A stretch of DNA of 64,000 bases, from the NCBI RefSeq assembly GCF_000685235.1, contig NZ_ARYH01000001.1:2108001-2172000 (forward strand). The letters are read 5' to 3'. This document shows, piece after piece, positions 42,681 through 51,167 of the stretch. A model generated the notes under the pieces. It was not told the DNA's origin, made no database searches, and saw nothing but the letters and a program-made list of their open reading frames with translations. The stretch comes from Hyphomonas adhaerens MHS-3 (GTDB taxonomy: Bacteria > Pseudomonadota > Alphaproteobacteria > Caulobacterales > Hyphomonadaceae). The position numbers and the translations under genes are program-made. The stretch's first letter is position 1. Every line of letters starts with the position of its first letter.

Positions 42681-43820
42681 ATGATCCGTTCTGAGATATT
42701 TATTTCGACATTCCTCCTGGCCGGTTGCGCGACGGCTGCTGTTACGCCTGCGCCCGTGGCTTCTGTACCCGCGCCTCGCGTCGAGATTTCCGGAGCGGAT
42801 GTGGTGGTCCGACCTGATGCGGGCATCTATGATATCACCTGGACGACAAGTGCCGCGGCGGCTCCGGTAGATATCTTTGTCACTTCCGACCCTTCGGGCG
42901 ATGTCGGCGAGGCACGCCAGATCGCCGATGACGACACGGATGGCAAGTTTGAATTGTCCGCTCCTGAATCCGAGGAGCGGCTCTACTTCCTGCTCGTGCC
43001 CGAAAACGGCGAAGCTGTCCGGATTGCGAGTCGGCTGCTGCCATTGGAAGGTGGCCGGAATTTCCGCGACCTCGGCGGATACGAAACGACAAATGGCCAG
43101 CACGTCAAATGGGGCCGCCTGTTTCGGTCGGGCACCATGACGGGCCTGACGGACAAGGACTACGAGTACCTTTCCAGCCTTGGAATTGCGACAATTGTTG
43201 ATTTCCGCACAAGCGAGGAGCGTGCTGCGGAGCCGACGAAGTGGCGGGCTGGCGACATCAGCTACGAGACGTTTCCGGATCCGGCGGAAGACGATGCGAA
43301 CCCTCTGGCGGCTGTCTTCGCATCTCCGGACGTTAAGCCAGAAGACGTTCGGGCTATGATGACGCATCTGTATTCCGAAATCCTTGAGCAGCAGACGCCA
43401 GCCTATCGCGTCCTGTTTCATGACCTTACGGATGACAACGCGCCGCTAGTGTTCAATTGCTCTGCCGGAAAGGATCGGACCGGGGTCGGTGCCGCGCTGA
43501 TACTCTCGGTGCTGGGCGTTCCTCGGGACGCGGTTGTCGCCGATTATGCCTTGTCGGAAAAGCTTGTGGACTACAGCGCCGAGTTCCAGCTCGGGGCGGA
43601 TGGCGAAGCCAGCCAGGATGATAATAGCCCCTATGCCTATCTCCGTCGCCTGCCGCCGGAGCTTGTCGCACCGCTGATGCGCTCCGATCCGGCCTATATT
43701 GAAGCTGTACTCGACCGGATCGATCAGGACTATGGCTCGGTCGAAGCCTTCGTTCGCGAAGAGCTCGACGTCAGCGTCGAGGACCTGGCGCACATCCGCC
43801 GGAATTTGCTTGAGGACTGA
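42681..43820 (+). CDS. Tyrosine/serine protein phosphatase-type lipoprotein
   Basis: 379 residues. The signal peptide ends in a lipobox LLAGCA at about residue 15. Residues 28-115 are a beta-rich N-terminal part, then GGRNFRDLGGYETTNG introduces a dual-specificity-type phosphatase domain with the P-loop FNCSAGKDRTGVG near residues 256-268 (catalytic Cys and Arg in CxAGxDR). Membership in the Tyr/Ser phosphatase family, which also includes phosphoinositide-like lipid phosphatases, is clear. It lies 65 bases after the TonB receptor, so it probably acts on a phosphorylated nutrient or envelope target in the periplasm. Confidence 0.85.
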   Translation: MIRSEIFISTFLLAGCATAAVTPAPVASVPAPRVEISGADVVVRPDAGIYDITWTTSAAAAPVDIFVTSDPSGDVGEARQIADDDTDGKFELSAPESEERLYFLLVPENGEAVRIASRLLPLEGGRNFRDLGGYETTNGQHVKWGRLFRSGTMTGLTDKDYEYLSSLGIATIVDFRTSEERAAEPTKWRAGDISYETFPDPAEDDANPLAAVFASPDVKPEDVRAMMTHLYSEILEQQTPAYRVLFHDLTDDNAPLVFNCSAGKDRTGVGAALILSVLGVPRDAVVADYALSEKLVDYSAEFQLGADGEASQDDNSPYAYLRRLPPELVAPLMRSDPAYIEAVLDRIDQDYGSVEAFVREELDVSVEDLAHIRRNLLED

Positions 43821-43840
43821 AGGCGCAAGCTTTTAGTAGG

Positions 43841-44411
43841 GGCATTGTCAGGGCGAACAGCCTTGAGGCGTAGGGCAGGGGCGTTTAGCCTTGGAAAATG
43901 ACCTAGAACCCCTTCCGCTACTTCAAGACGTCACACGAGGTCAGCCAGCTTGCGGTGATGATGTGCATTCGATTTCCGCTATCTTTGCGGAATGTGGAAA
44001 ACCTGCTTCACGAGCGAGGGATCGACATTTGCCTTGAAACGGTCAGGCACTGGGTGGATCGCTTTGGCACTTACTTCGCGCACAAAATCCGGAAGCGTCG
44101 GTCCGCAGCGATAGCGAAGGGCGCCGGGAAACTGGCCGGCATCTCAACAATCGGGCTGAAAATTCACACCTGCCGTTTCGAAGGCGTGGGCGAGCTGTGT
44201 CTCGCTTTCGGCGCATGCGAAGTCTTCAGAAGTTCGCTTCAATCCATTCGTCTGTGTACAACCACTTCAATCATCTGCGAAACATCAAGAGCAGGGCCAG
44301 GTTCAAGTCGCTAAGTGACGCCGCTCTTCTCGAATGGCGCGAGTTGATCGCTGTGTGAGACCTGCTCGTTCGCGAAATGCGGAGACTGGTTCTGGTTCGT
44401 CCGACAGCACG
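43841..44411 (+). mobile_element. IS6-family element, copy E (internal deletion)
   Basis: The left end GGCATTGTCAGGGCG at 43841, right end TCCGACAGCACGC at 44399-44411. The transposase is deleted between the N-terminal quarter (to about 44112) and the C-terminal part beginning GGCCGGCATCTCAAC. It lacks both catalytic Asp codons. About 240 bases of the standard 810 are gone. Confidence 0.75.
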
Positions 44412-44439
44412 CTCTCAAGCCCGGTTCGACTGACAATGC
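44411..44439 (-). mobile_element. Inverted IS6 left-end fragment
   Basis: Read on the minus strand, GCATTGTCAGTCGAACCGGG plus the next nine bases matches the left end of copy B (23871 onward). It abuts the right end of copy E and lies 15 bases from the amidase stop, recording a separate insertion in the opposite orientation. Confidence 0.5.
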
Positions 44440-44453
44440 ATATCCGGGAAAGA

Positions 44454-46034
44454 TCAATCTCGGGCTTTCGTCAGCGTCCCCGGCTGGCAGCACGCACTTG
44501 GCGGACGACGGTGATGCGTCGCCTGTTCATACCCGTATCCTAGTTTGTAAAGGTCTGCTTCGCCTTTTGTACGGCCGAGAAACTGAATCCCAGCGGGCAG
44601 ACCTTCGTGGGTGAAGCCCATCGGTACGGTCAACGCCGGCAGTCCGCTCGGCGGCGCGAGGAGTTGGGAATTATCGCCCTTGTAATCTTCTTCGACCCGA
44701 TCGAGCCGCGCGGGCGGATAACGCCATGACGGATAGATCAATGCGTCCAGTTGGCCGTCAACCAGGGCTGTCAGCAGATGATTCCTGATCCGCTGGCGCA
44801 CCTCATTTTGAGACAGATCTCCGCATGGCGTCCCGTCTGCTCGAGTCGGATCATCCACGCCAGATTTTCCAAACCATTCCCAGGCGCCTTTTGTATAGGA
44901 AGCATAGACGCCTGCTTCGAAGGCCTGCATAGGGTCATTGATCTTCACGTGCATGCCGGGCTGGGTGAGGTATTTATGCACATCCTTCCGAAAAGAGCGG
45001 CACCCCCAGCTTGCTTCCAAGTCTTCCTCTATATTTGGAATTGGTGCCGGGTCGACGATGATCGCTCCCGCTTTCTTCATGTCTTCCAGTGCGACGTCAA
45101 ATAGTGCCAACACTTGCGGATCGGTATCTTCAACCGAGGCCAATTCGCGGACGACGCCGATGCGCGCGCCCTTCAGCCCGTCGATGTCCAATGCTGTCGT
45201 GTAGTCGGCACCATCACCGACGAGCACGGACAGCATCCGTGCATTATCTTCCACGGTACGCGTGATGGGACCGACCACATCGGAGCCGAGGACTAGCGGC
45301 ACGATGCCGTCGAGACTGATCAGGCCATGCGTCGACCGCATACCGACAAGCGATAGGTGCGAGGATGGACCGCGAATCGAGTTTCCGGTGTCGGTTCCCA
45401 GCCCGGCGATCGCAAAGCTCGATGCCACGCCGGACGCTGTTCCGCCGGATGACCCGGCAGGCGTGTAGTCCAGATTATAGGCGTTGGCGGTGACGCCGGC
45501 GGTGGTGCTTTCTGTCCGCTTGGGACTGAATGCCCATTCGGCCATATTGGTCTTGGCAAGCACGATCGCCCCGGCGGCTTCAAGCCGATCGATGATCATC
45601 GCATTGTCTGGCGGAATATTGTCGATCAGCATTTTCGAACCCGCCGTGGTCGGAATCCCTGCGACGTCTATATTGTCTTTCACGAGTATGGGTGTGCAGA
45701 AAAGCGGCGGCCGGGCGTCAGAAACATCGAAGAGCCGGGCGTATTCGCGCGCTCGGTCGTACTGCTTGAACGTGATTGCGTTCATATGGCTGGCTTGGTC
45801 GAATGTTTCGATGCGTTCGATATAAGCTTCAACCACGGCCGTGCAGCTGGTCTCGCCCGCGAGGATTGCCGCCTGCACATCAGCGATGCGGCCTTCAACG
45901 ATCAAGTCATCAGACGCTATGCCGGTCATCGCCTGCGTTCCGACCTTCTGATCCTGTTCCTGTCTCTGCGGACTAAAGCAACCCGCTCCCGCGCAGCACG
46001 CCAGAGTCACCCATATGATTTTTTTCGCGATCAT
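44454..46034 (-). CDS. Amidase-signature-family lipoprotein
   Basis: 526 residues from the ATG at 46034, which follows AGGAGAAAATC. The signal peptide ends in a lipobox AGAGCF at about residue 19. Amidase signature: catalytic Lys in PILVKDNIDVAG, cis-Ser in GTDTGNSIRGPSS, nucleophile Ser in PAGSSGGTASG. The usual GTDTGGSIR has Asn for the second Gly here. It would hydrolyse an amide in the periplasm. Its product and regulation are unknown; the 264-base gap upstream holds only the promoter region and no gene. Confidence 0.87.
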   Translation of the reverse strand: MIAKKIIWVTLACCAGAGCFSPQRQEQDQKVGTQAMTGIASDDLIVEGRIADVQAAILAGETSCTAVVEAYIERIETFDQASHMNAITFKQYDRAREYARLFDVSDARPPLFCTPILVKDNIDVAGIPTTAGSKMLIDNIPPDNAMIIDRLEAAGAIVLAKTNMAEWAFSPKRTESTTAGVTANAYNLDYTPAGSSGGTASGVASSFAIAGLGTDTGNSIRGPSSHLSLVGMRSTHGLISLDGIVPLVLGSDVVGPITRTVEDNARMLSVLVGDGADYTTALDIDGLKGARIGVVRELASVEDTDPQVLALFDVALEDMKKAGAIIVDPAPIPNIEEDLEASWGCRSFRKDVHKYLTQPGMHVKINDPMQAFEAGVYASYTKGAWEWFGKSGVDDPTRADGTPCGDLSQNEVRQRIRNHLLTALVDGQLDALIYPSWRYPPARLDRVEEDYKGDNSQLLAPPSGLPALTVPMGFTHEGLPAGIQFLGRTKGEADLYKLGYGYEQATHHRRPPSACCQPGTLTKARD

Positions 46035-46298
46035 GATTTTCTCCTGGCCTACCTCATTCGAGTGGCCAAACGTGACGTTGGCCCCTGCGTGATGCGTAAC
46101 GGCATTCACACCGCCGCGCCCCAACGTATGGCTGTTAAGAACCGCCGACAACACTGATGATGAGCACAGAATCTGGCAGCCCGCCCTGAGGTGCTGTCAG
46201 ACGAGAGAAAAATTCGAACTCTCAGTATCTTGACCCAAGCAACTAATGCGCCGTTACGAATTGAATGCCGGAAAAGGGCGCAAATGCAGACATTGGAT

Positions 46299-46949
46299 TC
46301 AGCGGGACGATTTCAGCATCTGTTCCATGGATTGTTTTGCCAGTTTCCGAGATTGTACCTGATCCACGCCCAGTCCGGTCAGGGCCATGACCATCAAGTC
46401 GTGCACCCGCGCCGCCGCCTTCGGACGCGAGAGGCCTCGTTCGATGATATTGGCCATGACGGAGTGGCAGGCGCCAAGCCAAAACAGCAAGCCCGCCTCC
46501 TGAGCCTCTGGCCGAAGCAGTCCTGCAGCGGACGCAGCATCCATGTCTCTCTTCAGGCCGGCATTGAGCGGATGGTCCCGCCCAGTGGCAAGCCTGAACC
46601 CATTCACCATGATGATAGCGCGATCCTGCTCGGTCAGCGCATAGGTCGCCGCTGTCCGCATTCCGCCGGCCAGCCGTTCAAGTGGGTCAGTCAGGTCCCT
46701 GTTTGCCTCAACAACGCGCGCCTCAATGTCCAGCCGGATCTCGGTGGCAATGGCGCTGGCAAATTTCTTCTTGTCTTCGAAGTGATTGAAAAAACTGCCT
46801 TTGGCCACACCTGCCACAGCGACGATATCGTCGATCGGCACAGCATCGACAGGTCGCTTTGCAAATAGCTGCAATCCAGCGTCGATCAGGGACCGGCGCG
46901 TACGGGCGCCGCGGAAACTGGCGCGGCTTGATGAAGTGTTGGCTGGCAT
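46299..46949 (-). CDS. TetR/AcrR-family transcriptional regulator
   Basis: 216 residues from the ATG at 46949; a GTG at 46961 would add four residues but overlaps the first operator. The HTH domain is SLIDAGLQLFAKRP, then IDDIVAVAGVAKGSFFNHFEDKKKFAS (recognition helix KGSFFNHF). It is divergent from the ring-cleavage operon at 47026, and both TTGACT-N4-AGTCAA operators lie in the 76-base spacer, so it very probably represses both itself and the operon. Confidence 0.9.
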   Translation of the reverse strand: MPANTSSSRASFRGARTRRSLIDAGLQLFAKRPVDAVPIDDIVAVAGVAKGSFFNHFEDKKKFASAIATEIRLDIEARVVEANRDLTDPLERLAGGMRTAATYALTEQDRAIIMVNGFRLATGRDHPLNAGLKRDMDAASAAGLLRPEAQEAGLLFWLGACHSVMANIIERGLSRPKAAARVHDLMVMALTGLGVDQVQSRKLAKQSMEQMLKSSR

Positions 46950-46961
46950 CAGGAAACTCAC

Positions 46962-47003
46962 TTGACTGAGTAGTCAACTAAAAGTAATTGACTAAAAAGT
47001 CAA
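46962..47003. promoter_or_regulatory. Two tandem TetR operators, TTGACT-N4-AGTCAA
   Basis: TTGACTGAGTAGTCAA at 46962-46977 and TTGACTAAAAAGTCAA at 46988-47003, both with perfect six-base arms and 26 bases apart centre to centre. They fill the spacer between the TetR gene and the VOC gene. One-mismatch forms occur at 4925 and 24688. Confidence 0.75.
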
Positions 47004-47025
47004 TAATTTATCTGAGGAGGAAGGC

Positions 47026-47961
47026 ATGACGCCTATCATCAAGATCGAAGACATTGCGCATGTCCGGTTTGCAGCGCCAGACCTTGGCGAAATGCAGGCT
47101 TTCCTCGAAGATTTCGGCCTGGATTGCTCTGTACACAATGGGCGTCTGTACGGGCGAGGAAGCGATGGTCGCCCCTTCCTGCATTCAACCGAACCAGGTG
47201 ACCCAGCCTTCAAGGGGCTCGGCCTGCGGGCGGAAAGCATGGACGCGCTCGAAGCCTTGGCCAGCGCGGAAGGCGCGGCCATTCACTCCCTGGATGATCC
47301 GGGAGGCGGCAGCGTTGTTCGCCTCACCGACCCGGATGGATTCAGAGTAGAGGTTATTGCCGGCCAACAGGTGACCGCGTTAGAAGGCAACCTGGCAGAC
47401 GGCCCCCACAACAATGCCTCGAGTCGCCAACGTGTCCGCAAGGCGGTGCGCCTGTCGCAAGGCCCCTCCCACATTGTTCGCCTGGGGCACGCCGTGTTGA
47501 ACGTCTCGGACTTCCGGGTCTCTGAGGAATGGTACAAGCAGCGCTTCGGTTTCCTGACCTCTGATGAAGTCGAATTGGCGCCCGGAACCGCAATGGGCGC
47601 CTTTATGCGGTGCGACCGCGGGGACCAGCCCACAGATCACCATACGCTCTTCCTTGCCCAACTGCCTCAGCCAGTCGGGTTCCTTCATGCTGCCTTTGAA
47701 GTGGCGCATTTGGACGACCTCATGTTGGGGCATGCCCACTTGAAATCGAAGGGGTGCGACCAGGCTTGGGGCGTCGGCCGCCACATCATGGGCAGCCAGG
47801 TGTTCGACTACTGGCGCGATCCCTGGGGGCATGAGCTGGAACACTGGACAGATGGTGACCTGTTCACGGCTGCAGACCCGCCCAACAAGATGCCATTTAG
47901 CAGCCTGCTCGCCGTTCAGTGGGGGGCGCCTCACCCGATGGTGGCAGGCGAGTCCAAGTAA
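47026..47961 (+). CDS. VOC-family extradiol ring-cleavage dioxygenase-like protein
   Basis: 311 residues, two VOC modules as in 2,3-dihydroxybiphenyl dioxygenases. The catalytic C-terminal module has His155 (VRLGHAVLNV), His221 (GFLHAAFEV) and Glu272 (DPWGHELEHW) as metal ligands, with His205/206 in TDHHTLFL near the active site. GAGGAGGAAGG precedes the ATG. It should cut a catechol beside the hydroxyls. The next genes encode an FAH hydrolase and a FAD monooxygenase, making a compact ring-opening operon. Module one lacks clear ligands. Confidence 0.85.
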   Translation: MTPIIKIEDIAHVRFAAPDLGEMQAFLEDFGLDCSVHNGRLYGRGSDGRPFLHSTEPGDPAFKGLGLRAESMDALEALASAEGAAIHSLDDPGGGSVVRLTDPDGFRVEVIAGQQVTALEGNLADGPHNNASSRQRVRKAVRLSQGPSHIVRLGHAVLNVSDFRVSEEWYKQRFGFLTSDEVELAPGTAMGAFMRCDRGDQPTDHHTLFLAQLPQPVGFLHAAFEVAHLDDLMLGHAHLKSKGCDQAWGVGRHIMGSQVFDYWRDPWGHELEHWTDGDLFTAADPPNKMPFSSLLAVQWGAPHPMVAGESK

Positions 47962-47981
47962 CTAAGATCAGGATACAGACC

Positions 47982-48827
47982 GTGAAAATCGCAAACTATT
48001 CCACGATTGCCGGTGGTCATTCCAGGATTGGTATCGTGACGGGCGACACCCTCATCGATGCCGGCTTCCAGGGATCCATGGCAGAACTGATTGCTCAATG
48101 GCCCAGTCAGAAAGACCGCCTGCAGGCACTTTCCGCGTCTGGTAAGGGCCTGCCATTATCATCCGTCAGGCTACACGCTCCCATCGAACGTCCGGGAAAG
48201 ATCTGGGCGATTGGGCTCAATTATGCCGATCATATTGAAGAATCGAAAATGGAGACGCCCTCCCAGCAGGTCTGGTTCACCAAGGCTCAGTCCTCTATCA
48301 ATGGTCCCTACGACCCGATCCTGATCGCGAAGGGCGGCGATTTCGTTGATTACGAGGTCGAGCTGGTGGCTGTGATCGGTAAGCGGGGCAAGCACATCCG
48401 GGCCAGTGATGCGCGCGACTATGTGTTCGGCTATTGCGTCGGCAACGATGTCACCGAACGCAGGTGGCAGCACGCCGGCCCCCAATGGTCCCTCGGCAAG
48501 AGTTTCGACACGCACGCCCCGATCGGCCCGTGGATCACCACCGCGGATGAGGTGGCCGATCCTCACGCCCTTGGCATCTCCTGTTCCGTCAACGGAGAGA
48601 CCCGACAAAACTCAAACACGCGTAATCTCGTCTTCGACCTCTGGCAGCAGATCAAGCATCTCTCCGGCGCCATGACCCTCGAGCCCGGTGACCTGATCTT
48701 TACCGGCACACCCGGTGGCGTCGGCGCGGCAATGGATCCCCGCCAGTTCCTCCAGGCAGGTGACGTCGTCCGTTGCGATATCGACCAGCTCGGCTTCATC
48801 GAAGGTACGATGGAACGGGAGGTTTGA
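47982..48827 (+). CDS. FAH-family hydrolase of ring-fission products
   Basis: 281 residues from the GTG at 47982 (KIANYSTIAGG; CAGGA nine bases before). The FAH domain begins IWAIGLNYADHIEES, with metal ligands in DYEVELVAVIGKRG, VGNDVTERRWQ, and FTGTPGGVGAAMDP at the C-terminal signature. It should hydrolyse or decarboxylate the 2-oxo-dienoate formed by the dioxygenase encoded upstream. Spacing of 20 bases to that gene and three to the monooxygenase gene shows one operon under the two TetR operators. Confidence 0.88.
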   Translation: MKIANYSTIAGGHSRIGIVTGDTLIDAGFQGSMAELIAQWPSQKDRLQALSASGKGLPLSSVRLHAPIERPGKIWAIGLNYADHIEESKMETPSQQVWFTKAQSSINGPYDPILIAKGGDFVDYEVELVAVIGKRGKHIRASDARDYVFGYCVGNDVTERRWQHAGPQWSLGKSFDTHAPIGPWITTADEVADPHALGISCSVNGETRQNSNTRNLVFDLWQQIKHLSGAMTLEPGDLIFTGTPGGVGAAMDPRQFLQAGDVVRCDIDQLGFIEGTMEREV

Positions 48828-48830
48828 GGC

Positions 48831-50306
48831 ATGTCCGGTCCTGATTGCGACGTCCTTATTGTCGGTGCCGGTCCGACGGGGATAAGCTTGGCGCTAGTCG
48901 CCGCACAATACGGGGCATCCGTCATTGTTTGCGAGAAAGAGGCAGACATCTATCCCCTGCCACGTGCGGCACATATCGACCACGAAGTCATGCGCATCTT
49001 CCAGTCAGTCGGGGCTGCGGACCAGATCGCTGCGACCTGCCGCACCACGAGCCATTACGACTTTCTGACGTCTGATGGTCAGATCCTGTTGCAGTTCGAA
49101 GGATCCGACCAGTTGGGTCCCGGGGGCTGGTCTGGCGCCAACATGATCCACCAACCGTCACTCGAACGTGCCCTGCGCGATAGGCTGCCGAACTGTAACA
49201 GCGTCGAGCTGCGCTCGCTCTGGGCTTTCACTGGCTACGAAGAGTCGGGTGAATCCGTCTCTGCCAGGTTTGAGGCACCCGATGGACAGCGCACGGTAAC
49301 CGCGCGTTTCCTCGTCGGCGCCGATGGCACACGAAGCCCGGTACGCACAGCCGCAGGGATTGAACTCGACGATCTCCAGTTCGATGAACCGTGGCTGGTG
49401 ATTGACATGGTCGTCCAAGACGCTGAGCGACTACCGAAAGTAAACCTCCAGATCTGCGATCCTGCGCGGCCCACGACCTGCGTGTTGATGGGCGAAGGCC
49501 GTCATCGCTGGGAGTTCATGCTGCTGCCCGGTGAAACACCCGAGCAGGTGCTTGACGACGCCTTCATCGAGGGCCTGCTGAAGCCCTGGAACGTCGATGG
49601 CGCCGCTACCCTGGAACGGAAGGCCGTCTACCGGTTCAATGCAAGGGTAGCCAAAGCATGGAAAAAAGGTCGTGTCCTGCTCGCAGGCGATGCTGCACAT
49701 CAGACCCCGCCTTTTGCAGGCCAGGGAATGTGCGCGGGCGCACGGGACGCTGCGAATCTTGGGTGGAAGCTGGGGATGGTCGCGTCTGGAACGACAAACG
49801 AAACCCTTCTTGATACCTACCAGCTGGAACGGGATCCGCATGCGCGGGCGACGATTCAAATGGCAATGATGATGGGTCGGACGGTCTGCATTACCGACCC
49901 GGCGGCGGCAGCTGAGCGGGACAGGCAAATGCTGGCCGCACGTGCCGCCGGACAGTCGCCAGATGGTCGTACAGATTATCCCGACATCGGCACGGGTCTG
50001 TTACTGGATGGTAGCGCCGGAGCGGGGACCTACTTCCCGCAATTTCTTTCGGCGGACGGCTCTTCAAGGTTGGATGACAGTCTGGGCCCCGGAGCCTGGC
50101 TGATCGGAGACGGCACGTTTCCCTCTGTTCCGGGTCTGCAGGCCGTAAGCCTTAACTCTGGCAAACTTGATCGCTATTCCAACGAAATTCGTAAATGGCT
50201 GGAGCGCCACAATACAGAGGCCGTACTTGTTCGTCCCGATAGATATGTGTTTGGCACGGGTACATCCGACGACCTGATAAGGGCGTGGAAGGATGCAATT
50301 GCCTGA
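48831..50306 (+). CDS. FAD-dependent aromatic-ring monooxygenase (MhpA-like)
   Basis: 491 residues. The FAD Rossmann motif VLIVGAGPTGISLAL is at 8-22, the DG motif FLVGADGTRSPVR near 164, and the second FAD motif LLAGDAAHQTPPFAGQGM near 283. These identify class A flavin monooxygenases such as 3-(3-hydroxyphenyl)propionate hydroxylases. The C-terminal thioredoxin-like domain ends EAVLVRPDRYVFGTG. It would hydroxylate a phenol to a catechol, the substrate for the dioxygenase at 47026. The last gene of the operon; its C-terminal segment is duplicated in the fused remnant at 24958-25158. Confidence 0.9.
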   Translation: MSGPDCDVLIVGAGPTGISLALVAAQYGASVIVCEKEADIYPLPRAAHIDHEVMRIFQSVGAADQIAATCRTTSHYDFLTSDGQILLQFEGSDQLGPGGWSGANMIHQPSLERALRDRLPNCNSVELRSLWAFTGYEESGESVSARFEAPDGQRTVTARFLVGADGTRSPVRTAAGIELDDLQFDEPWLVIDMVVQDAERLPKVNLQICDPARPTTCVLMGEGRHRWEFMLLPGETPEQVLDDAFIEGLLKPWNVDGAATLERKAVYRFNARVAKAWKKGRVLLAGDAAHQTPPFAGQGMCAGARDAANLGWKLGMVASGTTNETLLDTYQLERDPHARATIQMAMMMGRTVCITDPAAAAERDRQMLAARAAGQSPDGRTDYPDIGTGLLLDGSAGAGTYFPQFLSADGSSRLDDSLGPGAWLIGDGTFPSVPGLQAVSLNSGKLDRYSNEIRKWLERHNTEAVLVRPDRYVFGTGTSDDLIRAWKDAIA

Positions 50307-50340
50307 AGCTTTGCTCAATGGAGCAGATATCTGAACAAGC

Positions 50341-50482
50341 GCATTGTCAAAGGTACTTCGGGAATGGGGCCAGATTTAAATTTTTGCGTCACTCTGCTCT
50401 TCTCGAAGGGCGGGCTTTTCGCTGTCTGAGACCTGCTCGTCCGTTAAAAATAGAGACTGGTTCGAGTTTGTCTGACAGCGCC
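50341..50482 (+). mobile_element. 142-bp mini IS6 element, both ends only
   Basis: The left end GCATTGTCAAAGG at 50341 is followed after about 28 bases by the transposase 3' end (CGTCACTCTGCTCTTCTCG) and a right end TCTGACAGCGCC at 50471-50482. It has no coding capacity. It keeps both termini and could be moved in trans. Confidence 0.6.
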
Positions 50483-50649
50483 GCCAGCCGCATCCCCATA
50501 CAGAGAAAAGTACCGTCGCTTCCGCACAAGCCCCACACCCCGCGGGGGGGGGGCTCCAGGGCTGTGTCTCCGTGTCCGGAACAGGGTAGATTCCGCGCCC
50601 GAATTCCGCCGCCGCCTTCAATCGCTAAATGCAACAGTACCCTCAGGGC

Positions 50650-50704
50650 AGCACCTGCTCGTCCGCGAATAACGGAGATTAGTTCGCATTAGCCTGACAG
50701 CGCC
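50650..50704 (+). mobile_element. IS6 right-end fragment
   Basis: CACCTGCTCGTCCGCGAATA continuing to CCTGACAGCGCC matches the right ends of copies C and F. Nothing else of the element remains. The stretch 50483-50649 between it and the mini element shows a G-run at 50542-50550 and no gene. Confidence 0.5.
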
Positions 50705-51019
50705 CACGATTACACTTAGAGCGGGCCTCACATGGTTCACAATGGACAATCTCCTGCTGAGTTCGCCCGCAACGTCGGCCTATGCCATAGTAGCATTGGT
50801 AAAATCGCCGCTCGATTTTAACGCCAAGGTCGAACCACTAAAGCCAGCCAACTTCAGTTGGAACGGTCCGATTCGGCAAGCCACCGTTAACAAATTAAAT
50901 TGTCGCAGGTCTCGTTCTGATGGAACGAAATTCGGCGTGAGGCATACACGGTCTTTGAATACCCGATTATATTAGCTGTTCTGTCATTGTCCGTTGAAAT
51001 TGCCGATTTTCCTGTTGTT

Positions 51020-51064
51020 CCAGAATGCGCGACCAATTCAGATCGAATTGGTCGCGCATTCTGG
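51020..51064. repeat. Perfect 20-bp hairpin before the two-partner secretion operon
   Basis: The arms at 51020-51039 (ending ATGCGCGACCAATTC) and 51045-51064 (GAATTGGTCGCGCAT start) are perfect complements over 20 bp with loop AGATC. No T tract follows on either strand. A second smaller hairpin (GCACCC-CGA-GGGTGC) lies at 51123-51137, just before the TpsA start. The rest of 50705-51167 shows no gene. Confidence 0.7.
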
Positions 51065-51167
51065 TGTGCCGGATTCTTTGCCACTTGCGCGCGATGCACT
51101 CCCCCCAAAAGCGATGTCAATTTGCACCCCGAGGGTGCGACAAATTTACCTTGAAAGGCATACCTGA

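Noticed and set aside
50540-50552. Long G run as phase-variable tract
   Set aside because: It is not inside or directly before any reading frame I can support; it may also be a sequencing artefact.
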